Shown piece after piece: positions 13,490 through 24,153 of a stretch of 64,000 nucleotides of DNA. This DNA comes from Hedera helix (Eukaryota; Streptophyta; Magnoliopsida; Apiales; Araliaceae). Position 1 is the stretch's first letter; every line of letters starts with the position of its first letter. The position numbers and the translations under genes are program-made. The notes under the pieces are model-generated. The model saw only the letters and a program-made list of their open reading frames with translations, did not search any database and was not told where the DNA came from. The stretch lies in assembly GCA_947179155.2 (NCBI GenBank), contig OX359278.1:17641996-17705995 (forward strand). The letters are read 5' to 3'.

Positions 13490-13505
13490 ATCTCCCACTT
13501 GCATT
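13490..13505 (-). other. Polypurine tract of young Copia
   Basis: On the minus strand the sequence AAGTGGGAGAT directly precedes the TGTTAG start of the 3' LTR. The pol stop codon lies almost against it. Confidence 0.85.
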
Positions 13506-15150
13506 AGAGCCAATCACTCATGTATCTAATACCCATGGAACTAGTGTGACCTTCGTGCTTCTGCTGCGACAAAGCCTTGGTCAGTGGATCTGCAACATTA
13601 TTATCTGTTGGCACTCTGCATATATGTACATCTCCTCTATTAATGATTTCACGGATGAGATGGTACCGCCTAAGTATATGCTTGGATCGTTGGTGAGATC
13701 TGGGTTCCTTAGCCTGTGCAATGGCTCCATCATTATCACAGTATAACTCAACTGGATCAACAATGGTTGGAACAACACCAAGTTCAGTGACGAACTTTTT
13801 AATCCATACAGCCTCCTTGGCTGCACTAGAAGCAGCAATATACTCAGCCTCTGTTGTAGAATCGGCTACTGTCTCTTGCTTCGAACTTTTACAGCTAACA
13901 GCACCACCATTAATGCAAAACACAAAACCTGACTGAGACTTATAGTCATCACTGTCAGTCTGGAAACTAGCATCTGTGTAACCCTTTACTGCCAGTTTAT
14001 CTTCACCTCCATATACCAAGAATGAATCCTTAGTCCTTTTCAGGTACTTGAGGATATTCTTGACTGCTGTCCAGTGACCTTCACCTGGATTCGACTGGTA
14101 TCTGCTCGTCATGCTCAAAGCATACGAAACATCCGGACGAGTACATATCATTGCGTACATGATAGATCCAATTGCCGAAGCATAAGGGATCTTTCTCATA
14201 CGCTCATCATCATCTTGTGATTTAGGACATTGGGCCTTAGAGATCTTTACACCATGAGTCATGGGTAAGTGTCCTCTTTTTGCCTCTTGCATGCTGAACC
14301 GTTTCAACACTTTATCAATATATGTACTTTGACTTAGGCCGAGCATTTTTCTCGATCTATCTCGATAGATCTTGATACCTAAAATGTAGGTTGCACCACC
14401 CAAATCTTTCATGGAGAAACATTTTCCTAACCATGTTTTTACAGCCTGTAAGGAAGGAATGTCATTCCCAATAATTAATATGTCGTCTACATATAATACC
14501 AGGAATACAATCTGACTCCCACTAACCTTCTTATATACACAAGGTTCATCTTCATTTTTTATAAAGCCAAACTCTTTGACTGCTTCATCAAATCGAAGAT
14601 TCCAACTCCGAGAGGCTTGCTTCAATCCATAAATGGATCGCTGCAGCTTATATACCTTTCCAGCATCCTTTGGAGTGACAAAACCCTCAGGTTGTGTCAT
14701 GTACACATCCTCAAGGAGATTTCCATTAAGGAAAGCAGTTTTGACATCCATCTGCCAGATTTCGTAATCATAAAATGCTGCAATAGCAAGTAAGATCCTG
14801 ATGGATTTAACCATTGCCACTGGAGAGAAGGTTTCATCATAGTCAACACCTTGAACTTGTTTAAAACCTTTTGCTACCAGTCGGCCTTTATAGGTTTGTA
14901 CATTACCATCCATGTCGGTTTTCTTCTTGAAAACCCATTTGCACCCGATTGGTTTTACTCCTTCGGGTGGATCAACCAAAGTCCATACTTGGTTAGTATA
15001 CATGGAGTCCATCTCAGATTTCATGGCTTCAAGCCATCTCTCAGAATCTGGTCCATTCATAGCTTCTTGGTAGGAAGCAGGCTCATCCTGATCTATGAGC
15101 ATCACATCGCCGTTTTGAGTCACAAGAAATCCATAATATCTCTCGGACTC
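13504..15150 (-). CDS. Copia pol, reverse transcriptase and RNase H part
   Basis: In the same frame as the upstream gag-integrase part, separated from it only by the stop at 15151-15153. The first Met is at 15123, giving 539 residues if translated alone. Counting from that Met, the RT domain covers about residues 35-285, with the MDVKTAFLNG motif (about 125-134) and the catalytic YVDD at 211-214. RNase H follows with YTDASF, TEAEY and YCDND acidic motifs. The C-terminus (NVADPLTKAL...) is typical of Copia. It copies element RNA into DNA within the particle. Without stop-codon readthrough it would not be joined to gag. Confidence 0.92.
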   Translation of the reverse strand, partial: ESERYYGFLVTQNGDVMLIDQDEPASYQEAMNGPDSERWLEAMKSEMDSMYTNQVWTLVDPPEGVKPIGCKWVFKKKTDMDGNVQTYKGRLVAKGFKQVQGVDYDETFSPVAMVKSIRILLAIAAFYDYEIWQMDVKTAFLNGNLLEDVYMTQPEGFVTPKDAGKVYKLQRSIYGLKQASRSWNLRFDEAVKEFGFIKNEDEPCVYKKVSGSQIVFLVLYVDDILIIGNDIPSLQAVKTWLGKCFSMKDLGGATYILGIKIYRDRSRKMLGLSQSTYIDKVLKRFSMQEAKRGHLPMTHGVKISKAQCPKSQDDDERMRKIPYASAIGSIMYAMICTRPDVSYALSMTSRYQSNPGEGHWTAVKNILKYLKRTKDSFLVYGGEDKLAVKGYTDASFQTDSDDYKSQSGFVFCINGGAVSCKSSKQETVADSTTEAEYIAASSAAKEAVWIKKFVTELGVVPTIVDPVELYCDNDGAIAQAKEPRSHQRSKHILRRYHLIREIINRGDVHICRVPTDNNVADPLTKALSQQKHEGHTSSMGIRYMSDWL

Positions 15151-17472
15151 TTAGCGTGTCCTACTAGATCTACGAATGCCTTGTGTAATTTGAGCAGGTT
15201 CACTTTCCACAATATCTTGTGGTTCCTGCTCATGTTCTAACTCAGGTTCAATGATATTTTGTGGTTCTCGAATTTCTTCGAGTTCTACTTTCCTCCCACT
15301 GTTTCCTTTAGAGACAAATTCTCTTTCTAGAAAAATACCAGTTCGAGCAACAACTACTTTGTTCTCAGAAGGTTTGTAGAAATAATACCCTTTTGTTTCC
15401 CTAGGGTATCCCACAAAATTACATTTGTCAGATTTGGGTCCGAGCTTGTCAGAATCCAGACGTTTTACAAACGCCTCGCAACCCCAAATCTTCATGAACG
15501 ACATACTAGGACGTTTCCCAGTCCACATCTCATATGGTGTCTTTTGAACCGTCTTTGTAGGAACACGGTTAAGTGTGAATGCAGCTGTCTCTAGGGCATG
15601 ACCCCAGAAGCTTATTGGAAGATATGCATGACTCATCATTGATCGTACCATGTCCAACAAGGTGCGATTCCTCCTCTCAGACACACCATTCCATTGTGGT
15701 GTTCCAGGTGGAGTGAGTTGTGATATAATACCACACTCCTTTAGAAGGTCATCAAAATCTTGGCTTAAGTATTCACCACCTCGATCGGATCGAAGGGCTT
15801 TTATGCTTTTGCCAAATTGGTTTTGAACTTCATTCTTGAATTCCTTGAACTTTTCTAAGGATTCGGATTTGTGTCTCATAAGATACACATATCCATATCT
15901 ACTGAAGTCATCAGTAAATGTAATGAAGTAATAGAACCTACCTCTTGCTAATGAACTCATGGGTCCACATACATCACTATGTATAAGTCCCAATATATCA
16001 CTAGCCCGTTCACTATGACCAGTGAAAGGGGCTTTAGTCATCTTACCTAATAAACAAGACTCGCATTTCTCATATGATTCAAAATCAAATGAATCCAAAA
16101 ATCCATCTTTATGGAGTTTGGATATGCGTTTCTCATTTATATGGCCTAAACGACAGTGCCAGAGATATGTCGGATTTGAATCATTTGATTTAAATCGTTT
16201 TGTATTTATGTTATAGATAGGCATCTCTAAAGCAAGAATATAAAGACCATTAAACAATTGTGCAACACCATAACATATTTCATTTAAGTAAAACGAACAA
16301 CTGTTGTTCTTTATTAAAAACGAAAAACCTTTCTTGTCCAAACAAGAAACAGAAATAATGTTTTTGCTCATAGCAGGCACAAAATAATAATCTTCTAACT
16401 CTAATACTAGCCCAGTGGGCAAAGATAAATGATAAGTTCCTACGGCTAGTGCAGCAACTTTTGCTCCATTCCCAACTCGTAGGTCAACCTCTCCTTTCGC
16501 CAAAGTCCTACTCCTTCGGAGTTCCTGCACATTAACACAAATGTGAGAACCACATCCAGTATCCAATACCCATGATGTAGAAGTGGACAAATTGACTTCT
16601 ATAACATATATACCTGAATCAGAAGTCGTACTTCCTTTCTTTTTCTTCAATTCTTCCAAATATGCATGACAATTCCTTTTCCAGTGTCCAGGTTTTCCAC
16701 AAAAGTGACAATCACCTTCTTTAGCTACCCCACCTTTAGGTTTTAAAGCCTGTTTGTTTTTGAAATTGGGTTTGACACCAGATTTAGATCCTATCTTCTT
16801 CTTGCCTTTCCCTTTTCCCTTAGCATTCCCCTTTTGTACCATCATTATGGGATCGGGTCCTGCCTTTTTCATGTTGTTCTCGGCAGTTCTTAACATGCTC
16901 AACAACTCAGTAAGTGGTTTCGTAATTTCATTCATGAGGTAATTCATGACAAATTGCAAGTAGCTGCTGTTCAAAGATTGCAAAACTAGATCAGTTTGGG
17001 CTTTCGCAGTAATCGGAAAACCCAACCTAGCAAGGTACTCAATATACCCAATCATTTTCAGAACATGTGGACCAACTGGATCACGTTCACCCATCTTGCA
17101 GTGATACAGCGCCTTGCTTGTATCATTCATCTCCTGTCGAGCATGCCCTGCGAACAATTTCTTGAGATGCTCGATCATCTCATAAGCATCCATTAACTCA
17201 TGTTGCTTCTGAAGCTCAGAGTTCATAGTTGCTAGCATGAGACAACTCACGTCTAGAGCATCATCTTGATGCTTCTTGTAAGCATTATGCTCTGCACGTG
17301 GTGCAGTGTTAGCCGGTGCTGCAGGAATGGGCCCATCAAGGACATAGAGCTTGCGCTCTTGTTTGAGGACAATCTTCAAGTTCCTATGCCAGTCTAGGAA
17401 ATTAATTCCACTCAGCTTTTCCTTCTCAAGGACTGATCGTAGTGAAAGACTATTTGTGTTGTTAGTTGCCAT
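15151..17472 (-). CDS. Copia gag, protease and integrase part
   Basis: 773 residues. Gag (UBN2-type) occupies about 1-240, ending in a Lys/Gly-rich segment. The CCHC zinc knuckle is at 255-268 (C-X2-C-X4-H-X4-C complete). The protease active site DTG is at 304-306. The integrase zinc motif uses H439, H444, C470 and C473, and the DDE residues are D500, D563 and E599. A hinge region ends in RRSSRTR followed by TAA. In Copia elements this hinge runs uninterrupted into RT, so the stop is a mutation in this copy, not a designed end. The first Met (MATNNTN...) follows a 1.58-kb leader. Confidence 0.93.
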   Translation of the reverse strand: MATNNTNSLSLRSVLEKEKLSGINFLDWHRNLKIVLKQERKLYVLDGPIPAAPANTAPRAEHNAYKKHQDDALDVSCLMLATMNSELQKQHELMDAYEMIEHLKKLFAGHARQEMNDTSKALYHCKMGERDPVGPHVLKMIGYIEYLARLGFPITAKAQTDLVLQSLNSSYLQFVMNYLMNEITKPLTELLSMLRTAENNMKKAGPDPIMMVQKGNAKGKGKGKKKIGSKSGVKPNFKNKQALKPKGGVAKEGDCHFCGKPGHWKRNCHAYLEELKKKKGSTTSDSGIYVIEVNLSTSTSWVLDTGCGSHICVNVQELRRSRTLAKGEVDLRVGNGAKVAALAVGTYHLSLPTGLVLELEDYYFVPAMSKNIISVSCLDKKGFSFLIKNNSCSFYLNEICYGVAQLFNGLYILALEMPIYNINTKRFKSNDSNPTYLWHCRLGHINEKRISKLHKDGFLDSFDFESYEKCESCLLGKMTKAPFTGHSERASDILGLIHSDVCGPMSSLARGRFYYFITFTDDFSRYGYVYLMRHKSESLEKFKEFKNEVQNQFGKSIKALRSDRGGEYLSQDFDDLLKECGIISQLTPPGTPQWNGVSERRNRTLLDMVRSMMSHAYLPISFWGHALETAAFTLNRVPTKTVQKTPYEMWTGKRPSMSFMKIWGCEAFVKRLDSDKLGPKSDKCNFVGYPRETKGYYFYKPSENKVVVARTGIFLEREFVSKGNSGRKVELEEIREPQNIIEPELEHEQEPQDIVESEPAQITQGIRRSSRTR

Positions 17473-19052
17473 TGATATCTACAATTTATAAGTTCAAAAA
17501 TAATAAGTCAAATTGCAGAGTTTTGATATTATGTAAGTGATAATAGTACATTCCAAATATACCTCCCACTATTTTAATCAAATTAATAGCCCTCACCATT
17601 AATTCGGAAAGCATTTTCTATTAAATCTTTCTAATGAGCTAAGATCCATATTTCATTACGCCTTAAGTTAGCTTTGGCTAATATCTTAAAACATAATTAT
17701 TTAGGTAGACAACCATTTGTCAATTATATCATATATAACTCTTAGATAGTTTGGTGAACAACATTTGTTCTAGTCCATCTAATGGTACCTGCCAAACTCT
17801 ATGCCTCTAAGTCCACAATCCTATTGGGATAACTTAGTTAAGTCGGGCCCAATGATTTTAACATTTTGGATATCACAATTATCCTATCGCATCTTACCAA
17901 GATAAATGGGGTACTTTGCTTTGGCAAACCTACATTTATTGATCAAGGTCTTGATGAGTGTCATTCATTGGAAGACATCTGATTTAGACTTAATAATTTT
18001 ATGAGGGATTTTATTAATTAATTTAGATCTCACCAATTTTAATCTTATTAAGCATGCACATTATTTATCATAGCATATCGTATACAAGCATAAATAAAGT
18101 GCAAAAATTAAACGTGTCACAGTTATAGCCCAACCCTATGTCAATCCTTTCAAGCTAATGAAAAGATTGAAGGTCAGTCTAAGGTGGTAAAAGGTCTTCA
18201 AAACAGTGGCTTCATTGGACCTTCTTCGTTCACGTGTGTCTCCTCTCCATCATCATCTTGTCTTCTTGATTACACTTGTACATTACATGTTATAAAGAAA
18301 CCTCGAGTTACATTCGAGGGGATTTAGATGAGAAGAAAATATTACATCAGAATATAGAAAGGCACGACATGCAAGCCGTATTTCAAAAACCAAAAACCAC
18401 TAATCCTATGGGTCAAAAGGGCCATAACTGTGCACCATGCATATCACAATAAGCACATAACACAATTTATATCATTTAAAGAAAATTATAAATAATATTT
18501 GGGGTCACGACCATCGTGCGCTACGGCGGGGGGGTCCAAGGGGGGGACTCCCCCCCTGGCGGTGGTCAGCGAGCGAGGTCGGGGGCAGCGCCCCTGGAAT
18601 TTTTATTTTTTTTTATTTAAAACTACAATCCGTATATGAATCTCTGAAACAATTTCAGAATCATATACAATCCACCATAGTAACAATACACCCAGAACAT
18701 ATCATATATGTCCAAGTTCGATTAATCAAATTAAATCGAATCTTCATGCTTCTAATCCAATTAGAACAGAAGACGTACTGTTATTCCACCTCGTAGGATA
18801 CGATTAACAGAAATCATATACATGCATATATATTACAGATTTCCAGAATAACCATACATGCAGAATATCATATATTCAATTTCAGATCCGTAAACATGCA
18901 TATATATTATAGATTTCCAGAATACCCAAACATGCAGAATATCATATATTCAATTTCAAATCGGTAAACATGTATCATCATACATCATATATATCGAATA
19001 CAATAAAACACGTAATCTGAATCAATCGTTTCGCAAGTAGCTCTGATACCAC
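17473..19052 (-). other. 5' untranslated leader of young Copia
   Basis: 1.58 kb between the 5' LTR and gag, without long reading frames. It carries a very GC-rich patch at 18505-18597 with runs of G and C that can pair (GGGGGGG at about 18541, CCCCCCC at about 18550). Short blocks of the leader are conserved with the relic at 7720-8120. Leaders of this type usually hold packaging and dimerisation signals; this role is inference here. Confidence 0.7.
19040..19051 (-). other. Primer-binding site of young Copia
   Basis: The minus strand reads TGGTATCAGAGC one base inside the 5' LTR end, a perfect complement to the 3' end of initiator tRNA-Met. Confidence 0.95.
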
Positions 19053-20599
19053 TGTTAGGGTTTCGACACAGAGAAAGCAGCGGAATTTTAAAAATTTTCC
19101 AAAACCCTAAGCCAGGATCCATGCAAAACCATATTAATTCAGAAGTTTAGATTATTTACCGATTATTCGAGACGGACAGGAGACGATGGAATTCTGAAAC
19201 GGCTTCGAATCTTCAACGCAATCCAGCAACTGCGTCTCTACAGTATCCACACGAACGCTCCGCGAACCGTCACACGATCTGCAGCAAAAGGGATCTGCGG
19301 TACTAGCCACCAAGATCAGGATTTCTAACCTATTTTTCTCTCTAGCCTCTTTCTGAAAGCGGCTAGGGTTTTAGTTTTTTTTTTTTTCCTCACGTAACTT
19401 TTAGACTACTGATATATCATATATATAGTAGTTAATAGGAATTAACTAAAACCTAAAATAAATAGAAAAATAAAATCCGAATTTATATATATTATATTTT
19501 AATTAAGTCTTACTTAATTAATATACATATATACAAATTATCCTATTAATTTAAATTCGTAATTTTTAAATACTATCAATCATATTGACATATTTAAAAT
19601 ACTTACAATTTAAATTAATTCCTTTTTAATTACGTTCTAAGTGTGTGACCCTATAGGTTATTATTATGTTGGCAATAATTTTAAAATCATATTATAAAAT
19701 TATAAACAGTGAGCGACATCTAGTAATGCATCACTGCTACCCAAATAATAATAAAATCGGTGATTCGATACAACCTTTTCGTGACCAATGTTTCAATGTA
19801 ATTTAATCCTTTTAACCTTATATCCTAGATTAAACTCGAGGCATGGAATGTGTCATACTCTTCATAATTTAATCTGAGTTTTCTTGATCAATGAGTAGAC
19901 TAAATGAAACAAATCAATATTTGAGCATGACCATGCATTTCATAGTCCTACTCAATCAAGAGGCCTATGGATATCACCCCTAATATATAGGAGGGTTAAA
20001 TTCCATCTAGATCACTCATATTCCTCACACGATTCATGATGTACCCAATAATCACCTTTATTGTCCACCCTATTAAAGGTGACATTTGATGATATCAAAG
20101 TACACAAATTCTCGTGTAATAATATAGTGACTTCAGGTCGGAGGATCATTACATCATTGTCACTATAAGAATTTCTTATGACACTTTGCATAATGCTCCA
20201 TGTAGAATTCTCATGGTGGGTCAGTCCAGTACATTGTTCTCTAACAAGTACCTATGCATTGACTCAAATATCTCATATATTTATGACCAATGAGATTTGG
20301 CCATCAGTCAATCCACATACTAGTCTCAATGCATCATTGTTGTCCCATTAACAATGATATTCGACTAGGGACATTTAAGAGCAATGATACTAATTATAAT
20401 TATATAATCTCATGTTCAAGTCACATACTTAAAGCTATATAATTCGTATCATTATTCTAAGGGCTTTTATTATGTTAACATTTATATAACGCAGTAAATG
20501 AAATCATAATAAAATAATCCATTTATTAAATCAAATATAATATCAAAAATGTTAAGCAATTACATCAAATAATTAGCCTCTAGGGCATAAACTCTAACA
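19053..20599 (-). repeat. 5' LTR of the young Copia element
   Basis: 1,547 bp, ending CTAACA at 20599 next to the target duplication ATAGT. It is nearly identical to 11946-13489. Confidence 0.95.
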
Positions 20600-21450
20600 A
20601 TAGTTACTGTACAATTCAATTATTTTACCATACAATATCCCAATCAAATATAAAATATGGAATTACTGTCAAGTCTTATTTTATTTGATTATATGCATTT
20701 TAATTCTCAAATGCACAACTCTGATTAATGCAAATTAAAAAACTTCTTTCTAATTTTATTCCACATTGGACAATAATTTATGAGTTATTATTTATCAAAT
20801 TACATAGGATATTCTCTCCCTTTACTTAAAAGTGGTAGATCATTTGTTGATCATTCACCTACCTCCATGTATACTTTATTGTACCCGAACATACCATTTG
20901 ATATACCACCAAGCCTTAAGGAATATGCTAAAGTATAACTCAAAATACATAAGTTACTATGATGATCTCAATTCCAATGATCACTTGTACTACTATCACT
21001 TAAGGAACTCCTATTAACAGACAAGTAAAACACCATTAGGTGTTCTTTTAAGTTAGTCACATTCAGTGAACTTATTCTCCAATAAGCACCTACATATTTA
21101 CCTTAATGTCTCCACATAAATAATTTATGAGATCAATCACCCTCTTTGAAAGAGTAAGCATAGTATGTATTAATCTATCCAGATTCACTAATCTCCATTT
21201 TAGTGATCCTACGATTAGGAATATTTTAGTTTTGAGCTATCTTGAATTTAGACCGCATTAGCATAATCAACATTATGATTCTAAAATCATTATTTCAAAA
21301 CTATAGGTTTATTTATTTTATCAATTTAACTAATTAATCATGAATAGAGAAATATTTTTAAATAAAACTTTTATCAATAAACAAATTAGATTACAAAGTA
21401 TATACTTATCATGTCAACATGTGATTGGCTTGAGGGCATACTACTTTTAT

Positions 21451-22389
21451 TTTTGGCTTATATGACCTAATGGGAGAGGTGCCTTGTTGAGGTACTTCCA
21501 TTTTCTTCTTACCTTTCAGAGAGACAAGATTAACAGTTGCAACAGCCACTTCTGTAATCTTTCGAAAAGGCTGTCGATCCACTTTCATGGCTTCATCCTA
21601 CTTATCAACAAATTGTAGTAGACCTTTATCAATATTATCTTGAATAATATTTCTAAAATGCAAGCAATTAGCAGTAGAATGTCTAAAATATTGATATTAT
21701 TTGCAAATGTTTTCCTATTTAATCTCTTTATCTGGTAAACCCTTTTTGTTATCTATAAATGTTATGAATTTGACTTTCATTACGTAGTTAAAAATATCAT
21801 TAGCTTTTGAGACATCAAATGTATATTGTCTATTGACACCTTTTTAATTTTTTTTGTTAGGCATATACTTAACAATTAACCAAAAGGGTTCGTTTTTGAC
21901 ATAGGGTCACACACGATAGGTTTTTTTTCCTATCACAATGGTTGCATCTATTTCAAGATTATCTGGCGAATACTCTTCATTACAGGTGCATTAACATTCT
22001 TACATAATTGTTTAAGTAATTTTCCAAGTAAGGCATGATCAACATCTAAATTGGCATAATATTCGAATCATTATAGTAAATTTCCATGGAAGAGTTTTTC
22101 CTTAAGTTTTTTTTTTCATTATACTTTCAAATTTAATGACTTTTGTTCTAAATTCACAAATGTCTCCAAATACATGACCATCAATTTTTTATTCTAAATT
22201 CCAAATTTAGACCTATTAAGACTAAGTCTGCTATTTGAGATTCCCCTAATTATACTGTGGATCTACTTCTTAATCTTTTAATCCTTTTTAAAAAAGATTC
22301 GGCAAGTTCATCTATCCTTTATTTTAGTTTAGATAAATTTGCAATGGAAAATTTAATTTTTTCCCTATAGCACTGGGCATGAAACTTTT
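21451..22389 (-). pseudogene. Decayed Gypsy-like gag fragment
   Basis: Read on the minus strand, one frame gives HSTANCLHFRNIIQD followed by IDKGLLQFVDK (about 21600-21681). This is a conserved pattern (HST..C..FR..IQ..I..G.L.F) of plant Gypsy-type gag-protease polyproteins. Stops and frameshifts are frequent on both sides. No LTRs could be assigned to it. It lies between LTR B and the old SIRE-like element. Confidence 0.4.
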
Positions 22390-23911
22390 TGTTTCTCAGA
22401 GGCACTAAGAGATCTAGAAGATGGGGGTGGGGGTAGGGGTAGGGGTAGGGGTAGGGATGGGGGGGGGGGGGAGTTTGAATAGACCCTTTAAAACTTTTTC
22501 TTTTAAATAAGGATTACTAGATTATAAATTAAGCAAGTTAATTTATTTAAGCACAACGAAAAATTAGTTTCAAAACCCCTTCAAGATTTATGGAAAGCTC
22601 AGTAGTAAATTTAGTTAGCTTGTGAAAGTCAATCATAAAAAATATAATATATTGTAGAAACTAAAGTGTAAAAAGTAAATGAGACATAAATTTTTAAGTG
22701 GTTCGGAGCACAAAGATCTCATAGTCTACTCTTATATTCCTCGACTAGGGAATCCACTAAGGATAGGGTGATCACTAAGATTAGTTCACATAAAACTATT
22801 ACAATCAGTTGAATCACTAAGATTCATTCAAGTCACTAAGACTCGGTAGGTGCCATTAAGACTAGGTCATAAAGAACTCTTCAAGTCACTTAGACTTGGT
22901 TACAATGAGGTCACCAAGATCAGTAATCACAAAGAGAATGAGTGATTTTAGATATGTTGCTAAGTGGATTTAAGTCCAAAGATGTATGACTTAGCAGCAA
23001 AACAAGTTATTCTTGATCATAGAGTAGAGCTCTTAAGATTTTAACAATAATTTGACTTTTAATTCATTGCTTGTTATAGTTAGATAGAATCTTCGTTTCC
23101 TTTTATAGATGACCTCAAGATTTACCCGTTGATAAGTAGTCGTTGCTTCATTAAATGCCTTGTTCCTAGAAGATCTCTGATGTTGACATTTAAGGAGTGT
23201 GTTAGTTTGCTTTTAGCTAGGATGTCACATCAGTGTACTGAAAAGGTTACCATGTGGCTTATATCACTTGATCAAACTAGATGTTAGACACAACCCAATC
23301 TGACCTTCATTTTAAACTTAGGATGATCAACAAACATCTCGGAAACTTCACCCTTCAGATCATCCCATTGTCAGTCATCTGTCAGACCTATCACACTCTA
23401 AGATTTTTCTAATCATAGAGTTCCATGGCAATTACAGAGTTTCTGGTTTGGCTAACTCTACAATTTATGAGCTCTATAATCTTGTTATTTGATTCTTCAA
23501 CTCTAATAATTTTTCTTGCCATACGAGATTAGAGTTAACTCTACGAATTTATCTTGCCTAACGATCCTGAGCTAACTCTATGAACTTGTCTTGCCTTAGG
23601 ATCCTAAGTTAACTCTACATACTTGTCTTGTCCTACAATCCTAAGCTAACTCTTCGAACTTGTCTATCTTACGATCTTCAAGATAACTTTAAGATCGATC
23701 GATCCATTGCATAACTTTTTAATTTTTATAATCTATACATTCAATTCATTCCATAGATCAACCTAACAAGTTTGATCTTTTACTTTAAGTTCTTGTACAT
23801 CAATTTTATTTTTAAGGACTTCAGGAAATTTACTCGTTACAAATATACATTAACAATCATTTCGTCAACTCATCATCAAATCAAATATTCAAACATGCAT
23901 TTGTACTAATA
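22390..23911 (-). repeat. 3' LTR of the old SIRE-like element
   Basis: Aligns along its length with 40363-41861. A TATA box on the minus strand (TATAAAAG, about 23099-23106) is present in both copies. The left end is altered (TGTTTCTC here, TGTTATTTC in the other LTR). A G-rich expansion at 22423-22472 is unique to this copy. The right end reads ACTAATA where the other copy has ACTAACA. Confidence 0.8.
22423..22472 (+). repeat. G-rich (GGGGTA)n tract
   Basis: Four or five GGGGTA-type units followed by GGGATGG and a run of 13 or more G residues. The corresponding place in the other LTR (about 40397) has only a short GGGGGATG. The sequence fits a G-quadruplex-forming motif on the + strand. Confidence 0.8.
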
Positions 23912-23926
23912 ATCCCCCATTTTTTA
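23912..23926 (-). other. Polypurine tract of the old SIRE-like element
   Basis: The minus strand reads AAAAAATGGGGGATT directly before the start of the 3' LTR. Confidence 0.7.
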
Positions 23927-24153
23927 TGATGAAAAAACAAGTAGTTTCAAGCATTCATCAATTCTATGATGCATAAATACTTTGAATTTTAAACATGACT
24001 TATATATAGTGAGCAATTGTATTTCTAAAGAAAAATAATAAATTTATTAATTAAATGTATAATTTATAAAGTATGAGAAATTTACAAGGAAAATTTACAA
24101 CACATGTATACCAATTTCCTTTATTTACCTCTTATATAGTAATTTTATCCCCT

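Larger units (their letters stand above)
11946..20599 (-). mobile_element. Young, nearly intact Copia element (Angela-like)
   Basis: 8,654 bp long, bounded by 5-bp target duplications ATAGT (11941-11945 and 20600-20604) and by LTRs ending in TGTTAG/CTAACA. Reading right to left it has: 5' LTR, tRNA-iMet PBS, a 1.58-kb leader, gag-pol (17472 to 13504), PPT, 3' LTR. All enzymatic signature residues seen are intact, and the only lesion found in gag-pol is one in-frame stop at 15151-15153. The LTRs differ at only a few positions (about half a percent by eye), so insertion was recent. Size, LTR length and gag style suit the Angela/BARE lineage; this placement is inference. Confidence 0.93.
11421..21450 (-). 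repeat. Inverted partial LTR (LTR B), split by young Copia
   Basis: Only 11421-11945 and 20600-21450 belong to this repeat; the interval between them is the inserted element. Joined across the ATAGT target site, the 1.37-kb sequence aligns in reverse complement with LTR A (9479-10885). Matching points include the mid-LTR trinucleotide microsatellite ((AAT)n at 11505-11579) and the end block TATACTTATCAT..CAACAT..GATT at 21400-21425. No PPT is seen at 21451, so it is a solo or truncated LTR. The frame at 20832-21017 lies within it and is not a gene. Confidence 0.65.

Noticed and set aside
13546..13936. Plus-strand and shifted frames opposite the young Copia pol
   Set aside because: They are shadows of the RT/RNase H coding sequence on the minus strand.
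22423..22472. (GGGGTA)n considered as an interstitial telomere
   Set aside because: Plant telomere repeats are TTTAGGG-type; this is a local expansion of a GGGGGATG seed within an LTR.
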